Assembly (NCBI RefSeq): GCF_047739745.1
Contig: NZ_JBLLVA010000022.1
Coordinates: 31,510 to 95,509 of the forward strand
From: Pseudaminobacter sp047739745
GTDB lineage: Bacteria > Pseudomonadota > Alphaproteobacteria > Rhizobiales > Rhizobiaceae
DNA length: 64,000 bases
Direction of reading: 5' to 3'
Positions 1-8,724 of this stretch are shown here, piece after piece (position 1 is the stretch's first letter; each line of letters opens with the position of its first letter). Position numbers and translations under genes: made by a program. The notes beneath the pieces are model-generated. The model had not been told where the DNA came from and did not search any database. It saw only the letters and a list, made by a program, of their open reading frames with translations.

Positions 1-606
1 GAACTGATCCGTTTCGTCGTCGGCCCGGATTCCGTCATCGTTCCGGACTTGAAAAGAAACCTTCCCGGCCGTGGTTGCTGGGTGACGGCCGACCGCCTAC
101 ATATAGACAAGGCGGCGGGCAAGAATCTCTTTGCCCGTGCTTTCCGCAAGGATGTCGCCGTCCCGCCTGACCTGGGCGCGACGGTCGATGCGCTGCTTGC
201 AAAGGCAGCACTCGGCGTCCTTGGCTTGGCGCGCAAGGCCGGCGCAGTTGCGCTTGGTGCGACGAAGGTCGAAAGCGCGGTTCGCAGCGGCAAGGCGCTA
301 CTGGTTCTGCATGCGCGGGAAGCCTCCGAAGACGGCTTGCGCAAGATCACACAAGCGCGCCGGGCGACCGCCTATGCGGGCGGCCCAGAGATATATGCCT
401 ACAAACTTTTTTCGGAAGCCGATTTGAGTTTGGCATTAGGGGCCACAAATGTGATACATGCTGCCGTTCTCGCGCAAGAGGCGGGAAACGCGGTGCTGAA
501 GCGCATGGTTGCGCTTGACCGATACCGGGGCGGATCCTCGGATGACCGGGCAATGTTTGCGGCAATTGCTGACGAAGATGACGCCGCCGCAGAGGATATG
601 GAATGA
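1..606 (+). CDS. YlxR-type RNA-binding protein with L7Ae-like domain (5' end missing)
   Basis: The reading frame is open from base 1, so the start codon lies upstream; 201 codons are present. The first residues (ELIRFVVGPD, then LPGRGCWV about residues 20-27) match the DUF448/YlxR fold, where RGCW/RGAW is the signature. From about residue 65 the protein changes to an L7Ae/L30e-like segment (LGLARKAGAVALGATKVE), a fusion known in alphaproteobacteria. YlxR family proteins bind RNA and sit between nusA and infB; nusA is expected just outside the window. The tail is acidic. Its TGA overlaps the infB ATG (ATGA), so the two are translationally coupled. Exact biochemical role is not known from sequence. 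Confidence 0.9.
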   Translation, partial: ELIRFVVGPDSVIVPDLKRNLPGRGCWVTADRLHIDKAAGKNLFARAFRKDVAVPPDLGATVDALLAKAALGVLGLARKAGAVALGATKVESAVRSGKALLVLHAREASEDGLRKITQARRATAYAGGPEIYAYKLFSEADLSLALGATNVIHAAVLAQEAGNAVLKRMVALDRYRGGSSDDRAMFAAIADEDDAAAEDME

Positions 607-3167
607 GCGATAACAAATCGGGAGATGACAACACTTTGAGCGTCAACATGAAGAAGACCTTGACGTTGAAGCGCCCTGGTGTGGAACAGGGCACGGTACG
701 CCAGAACTTCTCGCATGGGCGCACGAAGTCGGTTGTCGTCGAGACCAAGAAGCGCAAGTTCACTCTGCCTGGCGAGCGGCCGGAAACTGCCGCCGCGCCC
801 GCTTTCTCGCCGAAGCCTCAGGCGCCCGCCGCGGCAGCTCCTGCGGCGCCGGAGGTTGTCAAGCCCGCGCCGCCACCCGCGCCGGACCGCACCGGCGTCG
901 TGTTGAACGAGCTGTCGACCAGCGAGATGGAAGCGCGTCGGCGTGCGCTCGAAGGCTCCAAGGCGCGTGAGATGGAGGATCGGCAGCGTGCTCTCGAAGA
1001 GTCGCGGCGCCGCCAGGAAGAAGAAGAGCGCCGCAAGCGCGAACGCGAGGAATCGGCGCGCCGGCAGGCCGAGGAGGAGGCTCGGCTTCAGGCCGAGGCC
1101 GAATCGCGGCGTCGTGCCGAAGAGGAAGCGCGTCGCCGCGCCCCTCAGCATGCCGATGTGGCGGCCGCCGATGAGGAGCCTGAAGCGAAGGCCAAGAGCC
1201 TGGTGCGCGGTACGCCGGTCAAGCGCGTCGTGACGCCTGAGGTCGCGCGTCCGGCCAAGACCAAGGGCGAGGAAGATCGCCGTCGCGGCAAGCTCACGCT
1301 GAACTCGGCGATGTCCGACGACGATGCACGCGCCCGGTCCCTGTCGTCGATGCGTCGCCGGCAAGAGAAATTCAAGCGGGCCATGCATCAGGAGCCGCGC
1401 GAGAAGATTTCGCGCGAGGTCGTGCTTCCCGAGACGATCACCATCCAGGAACTGGCGCAGCGCATGTCGGAGCGCGCCGTCGATGTGGTCAAATATTTCA
1501 TGAAGCAGGGCCAGATCCTGAAGCCCGGCGACGTGATCGACGCCGATACGGCCGAACTGATCGCGTCCGAATTCGGGCATACGGTGCGCCGTGTGGCCGA
1601 GTCGGACATTGAGGAAGGCCTGTTCGACGTTGCCGATCGGCCCGAGGACCTTCGGCCGCGCTCGCCGGTTGTCACCATCATGGGCCATGTCGACCACGGC
1701 AAGACCTCGCTGCTCGACGCGATCCGCAATGCCAATGTGGTCTCCAGCGAATCCGGCGGCATCACCCAGCATATCGGCGCCTATCAGGTCGAAAAGAACG
1801 GTCAGAAGATCACCTTCATCGACACGCCGGGCCACGCGGCCTTCACGGCGATGCGCGCTCGCGGCGCACAGGCTACCGACATCGCCATCCTGGTGGTGGC
1901 GGCCGATGACAGCGTGATGCCGCAGACGGTTGAATCAATCAATCACGCCAAGGCGGCGGGCGTGCCGATCATCGTGGCGATCAACAAGATCGACAAGCCG
2001 TCGGCCGACCCGCAGAAGGTGCGTTCGGAACTGCTTCGTCACGAGGTCTTCGTCGAATCGATGGGCGGCGAGGTGCTGGATGTCGAGGTGTCCGCCACCA
2101 AGGGCACCAATCTCGACAAGCTGCTCGAAGCCATCCTGCTGCAGGCCGAACTGCTCGACCTGCAGGCCAACCCCAACCGCACCGCCGAAGGCGTTATCAT
2201 CGAGGCCAAGCTCGACAAAGGCCGCGGCCCGGTTGCCACCGTTCTGGTGCAGACCGGCACGCTCCTGGTCGGCGATATCGTCGTGGCCGGCAATGAATGG
2301 GGACGCGTGCGCGCCCTCGTCAACGATCGCGGCGATCATCTGGAGCAGGCGCTGCCGGCCACGCCGGTCGAAATCCTCGGCCTCCAGGGCACGCCACAGG
2401 CGGGCGACCGCTTTGCCGTGGTCAACAACGAGGCCAAGGCGCGCGAGATCACCGAATATCGCCAGCGCAAGGCGCGCGACAAGGCGGCTGCCCGTCACGC
2501 CGGCCAGCGCGGCTCGCTCGAGCACATGATGTCGCAATTGCAATCCAGCGGCCTGAAGGAATTCCCGCTGGTCATCAAGGCCGACGTCCAGGGCTCAGTC
2601 GAGGCGATCGTCAATGCGCTCGCCGAGCTCGGCACCGACGAGGTTCGGGCGCGGATCGTCCATGCCGGTGCCGGCGGCATCACCGAAAGCGACGTGTCGC
2701 TGGCCGAAACGTCCGGCGCGGCCATGATCGGCTTCAACGTTCGCGCCAATCCGCAGGCGCGACACGCGGCCGAACAGGCCGGTCTCGATATCCGTTACTA
2801 CAACATCATCTACACCCTCGTGGACGATGTGAAGGCGGCGATGTCGGGCCTGTTGTCGCCGGAGCGCCGCGAGACCTTCATCGGCAACGCCGAGATCCTC
2901 GAGGTCTTCGACATCACCAAGGTCGGCAAGGTCGCGGGCTGCCGCGTGACGGAAGGCAAGGTCGAACGGGGTGCCGGGGTCCGGCTGATCCGCGACAACG
3001 TCGTCATCCACGAAGGCACGCTGAAGACGCTGAAGCGCTTCAAGGACGAGGTGTCTGAAGTGCCTGCCGGCCAGGAATGCGGCATGGCCTTCGCCAATTA
3101 CGAGGACATCCGCCAGGGCGACATCATCGAGGCCTTCCGCGTGGAGCATGTGTCGCGGACGCTTTAA
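603..3167 (+). CDS. infB: Translation initiation factor IF-2
   Basis: Cytoplasmic GTPase that brings fMet-tRNA to the 30S subunit. The 854-residue product has a long charged N-terminal part (about residues 100-190 rich in R, E, Q and A, probably helical), an IF2_N domain (about 280-330), then the GTPase: G1 GHVDHGKT near residue 360, G3 DTPGH near 407, G4 NKID near 460. Beta-barrel domains and the IF2 C-terminal domain follow. The start overlaps the previous stop by 4 nt. Length is normal for alphaproteobacterial IF-2. Nothing is missing from the catalytic motifs. Confidence 0.98.
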   Translation: MSDNKSGDDNTLSVNMKKTLTLKRPGVEQGTVRQNFSHGRTKSVVVETKKRKFTLPGERPETAAAPAFSPKPQAPAAAAPAAPEVVKPAPPPAPDRTGVVLNELSTSEMEARRRALEGSKAREMEDRQRALEESRRRQEEEERRKREREESARRQAEEEARLQAEAESRRRAEEEARRRAPQHADVAAADEEPEAKAKSLVRGTPVKRVVTPEVARPAKTKGEEDRRRGKLTLNSAMSDDDARARSLSSMRRRQEKFKRAMHQEPREKISREVVLPETITIQELAQRMSERAVDVVKYFMKQGQILKPGDVIDADTAELIASEFGHTVRRVAESDIEEGLFDVADRPEDLRPRSPVVTIMGHVDHGKTSLLDAIRNANVVSSESGGITQHIGAYQVEKNGQKITFIDTPGHAAFTAMRARGAQATDIAILVVAADDSVMPQTVESINHAKAAGVPIIVAINKIDKPSADPQKVRSELLRHEVFVESMGGEVLDVEVSATKGTNLDKLLEAILLQAELLDLQANPNRTAEGVIIEAKLDKGRGPVATVLVQTGTLLVGDIVVAGNEWGRVRALVNDRGDHLEQALPATPVEILGLQGTPQAGDRFAVVNNEAKAREITEYRQRKARDKAAARHAGQRGSLEHMMSQLQSSGLKEFPLVIKADVQGSVEAIVNALAELGTDEVRARIVHAGAGGITESDVSLAETSGAAMIGFNVRANPQARHAAEQAGLDIRYYNIIYTLVDDVKAAMSGLLSPERRETFIGNAEILEVFDITKVGKVAGCRVTEGKVERGAGVRLIRDNVVIHEGTLKTLKRFKDEVSEVPAGQECGMAFANYEDIRQGDIIEAFRVEHVSRTL

Positions 3168-3240
3168 GCGGACTGCCGTATTGATGATGGAGTAGCCACC
3201 CGCTTAGCGGCGGAAGGCGCAACCTCCACCCGGCGTTCCA

Positions 3241-3271
3241 TCTCCACCCTTCATTGCCGGAAGGGTGGAGA
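3241..3271 (+). terminator. Perfect hairpin between infB and rbfA
   Basis: An 11-bp perfect stem (arms 3241-3251 and 3261-3271) encloses a 9-nt loop, 74 nt after the infB stop. It is followed by CCGCGTTTT, a short T run 5 nt after the stem. It may be a partial terminator or a processing or 3'-end stabilising structure inside the operon. It could also simply attenuate rbfA-truB transcription. Confidence 0.5.
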
Positions 3272-3332
3272 CCGCGTTTTCGATAATCGCGTCAGATACG
3301 ATCGAACTGATCGCCGAAAGGCAATGATACTC

Positions 3333-3740
3333 ATGTCACGAACATCTTCGTCCGGCCCCTCACAGCGCCAACTCCGCGTCGGCGAGCAGGTGCGCCACGC
3401 ACTGTCGGATGTGTTCCGGCGCGGCGAGGTCAGCGACGGTCTCATCGAGACGACCGTGATTTCGATCTCCGAAGTGCGCATGTCGCCTGACCTGAAAATC
3501 GCCACGGCCTTCGTTTCGCCGCTCGGCGCGCGTGACGATGCCGCGGTGATCGAGGCTCTCAACCGCAATGCACGCTTCATCCGCGGCCGCGTCTCGCCGG
3601 CCTTGCGGCAGATGAAATATATGCCGGAATTCCGTTTCCGGCTCGACACGAGCTACGACAATTTCGCCAGGATCGACGAGTTGCTGAAGTCGCCGGAGGT
3701 CGTGCGCGACCTGAAGGCCGATGGCGAGGAGAACGACTAA
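3333..3740 (+). CDS. rbfA: Ribosome-binding factor A
   Basis: RbfA is a small KH-like protein that binds the 30S subunit during late maturation of 16S rRNA. The 135-residue product contains QRQLRVGEQVRHALSDV at the N-terminus and the family segment SEVRMSPDLKIATAFVSPLG, with KYMPEFRFRLDTS later. An in-frame ATG nine bases upstream (3324) is possible, but the GAAAGG at 3316-3321 lies only 2 nt from it; for 3333 the gap is 11 nt, so neither is ideal. I prefer 3333 because MSRTSSSG resembles other rhizobial RbfA N-termini. Its stop overlaps the truB ATG by one base. Confidence 0.93.
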   Translation: MSRTSSSGPSQRQLRVGEQVRHALSDVFRRGEVSDGLIETTVISISEVRMSPDLKIATAFVSPLGARDDAAVIEALNRNARFIRGRVSPALRQMKYMPEFRFRLDTSYDNFARIDELLKSPEVVRDLKADGEEND

Positions 3741-4708
3741 TGGGCCGCCGAGGCAAGAAGAAGGGCCGCCCGGTTTCCGGTTGGCTGGTGTTCGACAAGC
3801 CGATCGGCATGGGCTCGACCGAGGCCGTGGCCAAGATCAAATGGCTGTTTCAGGCCGAAAAGGCCGGCCACGCTGGAACGCTGGATCCGCTGGCTTCCGG
3901 CATGCTGCCGATCGCGCTGGGCGAGGCCACGAAAACCGTGCCCTATGTCATGGACGGCGCCAAGGTCTACCGGTTTACCGTCGCCTGGGGCGAGGAGCGC
4001 TCGACGGACGATCTCGAGGGGCCTGTGACCAGAACCTCCGAGAAGCGCCCCGCGCAGGCCGAAATCCTCGGCTTGCTGCCGAAATATACCGGCATCATCA
4101 TGCAGACGCCGCCGCAGTTCTCGGCAATCAAGATCGCCGGCGAACGCGCCTACGATCTGGCGCGCGAGGGGCAGACGCTCGACATTCCGCCGCGCGAGAT
4201 CGAGATCGGCCGGCTCGAACTCGTCGACACGACGCCAGATGGCAATGCCATATTCGAGGTCGAATGCGGCAAGGGCACTTATGTTCGCTCGCTGGCGCGC
4301 GACATGGGCCGCGATCTCGGCTGCTTTGGCCATATTGCCGATCTGCGGCGCATCGAGGTCGAGCCATTCACCGCCGACGATCTTGTGACCCTGGAGCAGC
4401 TTGAGGCCGCTATGCCGCAAGCCGCGGAAACAGCGGAAGAGGAGGGCGTGATCGGCAGGCGCGGTGACCGTTTTGGAGCGATGGACGCCTATCTGGTCGA
4501 TGCCGCGGCAGCGCTCGAGTGCCTGCCGCAGGTGGCGATCTCCGACGATGCGGCGGCAAAGATCAGGCTCGGCAATCCAATCATCGTGCGCGGCCGCGAT
4601 GCGCCGGTGGAGGCGGACGAGGCTTGCGCCACGGCGCGCGGCAAGCTGGTGGCGATCGGCGCGATCGAAGCCGGCATGTTCAAGCCGAAGCGGGTTTTTG
4701 CGGCTTGA
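3740..4708 (+). CDS. truB: tRNA pseudouridine(55) synthase
   Basis: TruB makes pseudouridine 55 in the T-loop of tRNAs. The catalytic motif GHAGTLDPLASGMLPIA is near residues 44-60, with the aspartate of TLDP as the nucleophile; YKFxxxWG-like (YRFTVAWGEE) and the KGTYVRSLARD motif are also present. The 322 residues include a C-terminal PUA-like region. It starts inside the rbfA stop (TAATG), so translation is coupled. The infB-rbfA-truB-rpsO-pnp order is a classical bacterial operon. Confidence 0.97.
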   Translation: MGRRGKKKGRPVSGWLVFDKPIGMGSTEAVAKIKWLFQAEKAGHAGTLDPLASGMLPIALGEATKTVPYVMDGAKVYRFTVAWGEERSTDDLEGPVTRTSEKRPAQAEILGLLPKYTGIIMQTPPQFSAIKIAGERAYDLAREGQTLDIPPREIEIGRLELVDTTPDGNAIFEVECGKGTYVRSLARDMGRDLGCFGHIADLRRIEVEPFTADDLVTLEQLEAAMPQAAETAEEEGVIGRRGDRFGAMDAYLVDAAAALECLPQVAISDDAAAKIRLGNPIIVRGRDAPVEADEACATARGKLVAIGAIEAGMFKPKRVFAA

Positions 4709-4870
4709 ACCGCAGCTCCAGTGCGATTTTCGAATAGGACTGGTCTTTATCGCCATTTTGCCCTATATGCGCCGCAGCATTGCGCTTTGAGCGCCATGTT
4801 CATCGGCCCCAGCTGGACGACATCCCGGCCGAGGGCGTCCCGTTTCCTCAAATTCGAAAGGAAAAACTCG

Positions 4871-5140
4871 ATGTCGATTACCGCCGAACGCAAAAAGGAA
4901 CTCATGGCCGAATTTGCGACCGTCAAGGGCGACACCGGTTCGCCGGAAGTCCAGGTCGCCATTCTGTCGGAGCGCATCAAGAACCTGACCGAGCACTTCA
5001 AGGACCACAAGAATGACAATCATTCGCGCCGTGGCCTGCTCGCGCTCGTGTCGCAGCGCCGCCGTCTCCTCGACTATCTGAAGAATCGGGAAGAAGGCCG
5101 CTACCAAACGCTGATCGAGAAACTCGGTCTGCGCCGCTGA
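4871..5140 (+). CDS. rpsO: 30S ribosomal protein S15
   Basis: The 89-residue product MSITAERKKELMAEF... is full length for S15, which binds the central domain of 16S rRNA. A longer in-frame extension exists upstream but the real start is ATG 4871, preceded by AAAGGA at about 4858. The 162-nt gap after truB suggests that rpsO has its own promoter, as in other bacteria; I could not define one with confidence. S15 often represses its own mRNA; nothing decisive is visible here. Confidence 0.98.
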   Translation: MSITAERKKELMAEFATVKGDTGSPEVQVAILSERIKNLTEHFKDHKNDNHSRRGLLALVSQRRRLLDYLKNREEGRYQTLIEKLGLRR

Positions 5141-5145
5141 TACTG

Positions 5146-5179
5146 GACCGGCGGACCTTCAGGTGAAGGTCCGCCGGTC
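5146..5179 (+). terminator. rpsO-pnp intergenic hairpin (terminator-like)
   Basis: A perfect 15-bp G+C-rich stem (5146-5160 and 5165-5179) with a tetraloop starts 5 nt after the rpsO stop. No T run follows, so it may act as a partial terminator, as an RNase processing site or as a 3' stabiliser of rpsO mRNA. The rpsO-pnp gap carries such structures in E. coli too. Confidence 0.75.
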
Positions 5180-5204
5180 TGCCATTCGGGCGTGCATAAG
5201 GCAC

Positions 5205-5294
5205 GTTCCGACGGCACATGATCCCGTGCTGTAGAGCTTTTTCGGGATATCATGTGCCAAAAGGTTCTGCCGCTGCAGAGGGCAACGTCGGAAC
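5205..5294 (+). promoter_or_regulatory. Structured pnp 5' leader (candidate autoregulatory stem)
   Basis: Nested inverted repeats sit in the 320-nt rpsO-pnp gap: 5205-5213 pairs with 5286-5294 (9 bp) and 5213-5226 pairs with 5244-5258 (14 bp with a 2-nt bulge on the 3' side). Together they could form a long irregular stem about 170 nt before the pnp start. E. coli pnp is controlled through an RNase III-cleaved leader stem that PNPase then degrades. The same logic here is an inference from position and structure only. Confidence 0.45.
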
Positions 5295-5461
5295 CGCCCA
5301 TGAGACAGGTCATGGGGCAGGATTGCAGGATGCCCGGAGCGTTGCCCGCAACGCCCGCACTCACCGGACCTCCCGCTGTCTTGCCCATGGCTCGTCTGAA
5401 ACAAGCCGGGAAGGCCGCGCGCGCGAATGGTGCGCCCCCTTCCATTTCTTAAGGACAAGAC

Positions 5462-7609
5462 ATGTTCAACCATCACAAGGTCGAAATCGAGTGGGCCGGA
5501 CGCCCGCTCATTCTCGAAACCGGCAAGATCGCCCGTCAGGCCGATGGCGCCGTTCTCGCCACCTATGGCGAGACGATCGTGCTCGCCACGGTCGTCTCGG
5601 CGAAGGAGCCGAAGCCGGGCTTCGACTTCTTTCCGCTTACCGTCAACTACCAGGAAAAGACCTATGCCGCCGGCAAGATTCCGGGCGGCTATTTCAAGCG
5701 CGAAGGCCGTCCGAGCGAAAAGGAAACGCTGGTTTCCCGCCTGATCGACCGCCCGATCCGCCCGCTTTTCGCCGATGGCTACAAGAACGACACGCAGGTC
5801 GTGGTCACGGTCGTGCAGCACGATCTTGAAAACGACCCGGACATTCTGTCGATCGTCGCCACCTCGGCGGCCCTGACGCTTTCGGGCGTGCCGTTCATGG
5901 GGCCGATCGGCGGCGCCCGCGTCGGCTACATTAACGGCGAATATGTGCTCAACCCGCATATCGACGAGATGGAGGAATCCAAGCTCGATCTCGTCGTCGC
6001 CGGCACTTCGGAAGCCGTTCTCATGGTCGAATCCGAAGCCAAGGAACTGCCGGAAGACGTCATGCTCGGCGCGGTCATGTTCGGCCATAAGGGTTTCCAG
6101 CCGGTCATCGACGCGATCATCCGGCTCGCCGAAGTCGCCGCCAAGGACCCGCGCGACCATACCGCGCCAAGCTATGACGATCTCGAAGCGGAAATGCTGA
6201 AGATCGCCGAGGCCGATCTGCGCGCTGCGTACAAGAACATCAACAAGCAGGAGCGCTATGGCGCGGTCGATGCCGTCAAGGCGAAGGTCAAGGCGGCATT
6301 CGCTCCGGCTGACGAGGAAGAGCCGAAATGGTCGGCCGAGCAGGTCGCGACGGTGTTCAAGCACCTCCAGGCCAAGATCGTCCGCTGGAACATCCTCGAC
6401 ACCGGTTCCCGCATCGACGGTCGCGACCTGAAGACTGTTCGCAACATAGTTTCCGAAGTCGGCATCCTGCCGCGCACCCACGGTTCGGCGCTGTTCACGC
6501 GCGGCGAGACGCAGGCGGTGGTGGTTGCCACGCTCGGCACCGGCGAGGACGAGCAGTATGTCGACAGCCTGACCGGCATGTACAAGGAGAAGTTCCTTCT
6601 CCACTACAACTTCCCGCCCTATTCGGTCGGCGAGACCGGCCGCATGGGCTCGCCTGGCCGTCGCGAGATCGGTCACGGCAAGCTCGCCTGGCGCGCCGTT
6701 CATCCGATGCTGCCGAGCGCCGAGCAGTTCCCCTACACGCTGCGCGTCGTCTCGGAAATCACCGAATCCAACGGTTCGTCTTCGATGGCGACCGTCTGCG
6801 GCACCTCGCTGGCGCTGATGGATGCCGGCGTTCCGCTGCAGAAGCCGGTGGCCGGCATCGCCATGGGCCTGATCAAGGAAGGCGAGCGCTTTGCCATTCT
6901 CTCCGACATTCTTGGCGACGAGGATCACCTCGGCGACATGGATTTCAAGGTGGCCGGCACCACCAACGGCATCACCGCATTGCAGATGGACATCAAGATC
7001 GACGGCATCACCGAAGAGATCATGAATGTCGCGTTGGGTCAGGCCAAGGAGGGCCGCCTGCACATCCTCGGCGAGATGGCGAAAGCCTTGTCCGAGGGCC
7101 GCAAGGAGCTTGGCGAGTTCGCGCCGCGCATCGAGGTCATGCACATCCCGACCGACAAGATCCGCGATGTCATCGGTTCGGGTGGCAAGGTGATCCGCGA
7201 GATCGTCGAGAAGACCGGCGCCAAGATCAACATCGAGGATGACGGCACGATCAAGATCGCTTCTTCCAACGCCAAGGAGATCGAGGCGGCGAAGAAGTGG
7301 ATCCACACCATCGTCGCTGAACCGGAAGTCGGTGAGATCTATGAAGGCACGGTCGTCAAGACCGCCGATTTCGGCGCTTTTGTCAATTTCTTCGGTCCCA
7401 AGGACGGTCTCGTCCACATCTCGCAGCTTGCCAACGACCGCGTCGCCAAGACGTCGGATGTCGTCAAGGAAGGCCAGAAGGTCTTCGTCAAGCTGATGGG
7501 CTTCGACGAGCGCGGCAAGGTTCGCCTGTCGATGAAGGTCGTCGACCAGGAGACCGGCAAGGAAATCGTGCGCGAGAAGAAGGCCGAGGGCGAAGAAACC
7601 GCCGCCTGA
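5462..7609 (+). CDS. pnp: Polyribonucleotide nucleotidyltransferase (PNPase)
   Basis: PNPase is a phosphorolytic 3'-5' exoribonuclease, part of RNA degradosomes. The 715 residues hold two RNase PH domains, separated by the helical linker; the second contains GRRE(I)GHGKLAWRA and the DAGVPL region. A KH domain (about 555-615, with GSGG in the GxxG loop) and an S1 domain (about 620-690, GEIYEGTVVKTADFGAFV) follow. ATG 5462 is preceded by AAGGACAAGAC. Length and domain order are normal. A Rho-independent terminator follows it. Confidence 0.98.
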   Translation: MFNHHKVEIEWAGRPLILETGKIARQADGAVLATYGETIVLATVVSAKEPKPGFDFFPLTVNYQEKTYAAGKIPGGYFKREGRPSEKETLVSRLIDRPIRPLFADGYKNDTQVVVTVVQHDLENDPDILSIVATSAALTLSGVPFMGPIGGARVGYINGEYVLNPHIDEMEESKLDLVVAGTSEAVLMVESEAKELPEDVMLGAVMFGHKGFQPVIDAIIRLAEVAAKDPRDHTAPSYDDLEAEMLKIAEADLRAAYKNINKQERYGAVDAVKAKVKAAFAPADEEEPKWSAEQVATVFKHLQAKIVRWNILDTGSRIDGRDLKTVRNIVSEVGILPRTHGSALFTRGETQAVVVATLGTGEDEQYVDSLTGMYKEKFLLHYNFPPYSVGETGRMGSPGRREIGHGKLAWRAVHPMLPSAEQFPYTLRVVSEITESNGSSSMATVCGTSLALMDAGVPLQKPVAGIAMGLIKEGERFAILSDILGDEDHLGDMDFKVAGTTNGITALQMDIKIDGITEEIMNVALGQAKEGRLHILGEMAKALSEGRKELGEFAPRIEVMHIPTDKIRDVIGSGGKVIREIVEKTGAKINIEDDGTIKIASSNAKEIEAAKKWIHTIVAEPEVGEIYEGTVVKTADFGAFVNFFGPKDGLVHISQLANDRVAKTSDVVKEGQKVFVKLMGFDERGKVRLSMKVVDQETGKEIVREKKAEGEETAA

Positions 7610-7635
7610 TGGCATTTAGTTAGCGACTGAGATTG

Positions 7636-7668
7636 AAGCGGGCGCACCGGAAGGTAGCGCCCGCTTTT
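7636..7668 (+). terminator. Rho-independent terminator after pnp
   Basis: A 10-bp stem, AAGCGGGCGC at 7636-7645 pairing with GCGCCCGCTT at 7657-7666, encloses an 11-nt loop. The right arm runs into TTTTCT. It lies 27 nt after the pnp stop and closes the infB-to-pnp transcription unit. Confidence 0.85.
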
Positions 7669-7696
7669 CTATTGCGCCACCGAACCGAGCTCTAAA

Positions 7697-8716
7697 ATGA
7701 CGCGTGATACGCTGAAGACCCTTTTTCATCCCTTCGAAGCGGGCGCACTTGATGCGCCGGGAAAGGGCGAACGGGTCCTGTTCCTCGGGGCGGAGCCTGG
7801 CTTCCGCTTGCCGGATGACTTCACGGCCGCACTTTCGATGGTGCAAGGCTTCCGGCCTTATGTGCGTGGGCTTGAGGCCGGTGGACATACGGTCACGCCC
7901 AAGGCGGAAGGACAGGATTTCGATGCTGCGCTGGTTTTATGCGGCCGCCACCGCGGATGGAACGAAATGCTTGTCGCAGACGCGCTCGAACGGGTGAGGG
8001 CCGGCGGATTGGTTCTCGTTGCCGGCAGCAAGGACGACGGCATTGCCAGCCTGCGCAAGCGCGTCGGCGACCTTGTCGAGATCGAAGATTACTTGCCCAA
8101 ACATCATGGCGTTGCCTTCTGGTTCCGCCGCTCCGAAGACAGCTCCGCGGCAGTGGCGGCGCTGCGCGAGGGCAATGGCGAGCGGCTGATCGACGGGCGC
8201 TTCCACACCGCGCCCGGCATGTTCTCAGCCGACGAGGTTGATCCCGGCTCGAAGCTGCTGGTCGAGCATCTGCCGGACAAGATCACCGGCGCTGTCGCGG
8301 ATTTCTGCGCGGGCTGGGGCTATCTCGCTGCCGAACTGGCGCGGATGCATCCGAAGATTTCGACGCTCGACCTTTACGAGGCCGATTTCGCTTCGCTGGA
8401 GGCAGCCAGGCGCAATCTGGCCCGAATCGCCTCGATCGAGCCGCGCTTCTTCTGGCACGATTTGCTCAGCGAGGAGGTCCGGTATCGATATGACCTGATC
8501 GTCATGAATCCGCCCTTCCATCAGCGGCGTTCGGCCGAGCCGGATATGGGGCAGCGAATGATTCGCGCTGCCGCGGCCGCGCTGAAGCCCGGCGGCAGGC
8601 TCTATATGGTGGCGAACCGGCAACTGCCCTACGAGAGAACGTTGGCCGAGACCTTTTCCAGCCACGCCGAGGTGGCTCGCACCGGCGTGTTCAAGGTGCT
8701 GAGCGCACGCCGGTAA
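7697..8716 (+). CDS. RsmC-like class I SAM-dependent RNA methyltransferase
   Basis: The 339-residue protein has the two-part layout of RsmC/RlmG guanine-N2 rRNA methyltransferases: an N-terminal degenerate methyltransferase-like domain (residues 1-165) and a catalytic C-terminal domain. The latter has the SAM-binding motif DFCAGWGYLA near residue 200 and the catalytic N-P-P-F motif (MNPPFHQ) near residue 273. RsmC methylates G1207 of 16S rRNA; substrate here is an inference from the family. It stands alone between the pnp terminator and the convergent fabI. Confidence 0.85.
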   Translation: MTRDTLKTLFHPFEAGALDAPGKGERVLFLGAEPGFRLPDDFTAALSMVQGFRPYVRGLEAGGHTVTPKAEGQDFDAALVLCGRHRGWNEMLVADALERVRAGGLVLVAGSKDDGIASLRKRVGDLVEIEDYLPKHHGVAFWFRRSEDSSAAVAALREGNGERLIDGRFHTAPGMFSADEVDPGSKLLVEHLPDKITGAVADFCAGWGYLAAELARMHPKISTLDLYEADFASLEAARRNLARIASIEPRFFWHDLLSEEVRYRYDLIVMNPPFHQRRSAEPDMGQRMIRAAAAALKPGGRLYMVANRQLPYERTLAETFSSHAEVARTGVFKVLSARR

Positions 8717-8724
8717 AAATCGCT

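Noticed and set aside
399..1835. 478-codon open frame opposite ylxR and infB
   Set aside because: Low-complexity Arg/Leu-rich shadow of the charged IF-2 N-terminus.
5159..7615. 818-codon open frame on the strand opposite pnp
   Set aside because: It mirrors pnp at a fixed codon phase in high-G+C DNA, has no recognisable domains, and pnp is a certain gene.
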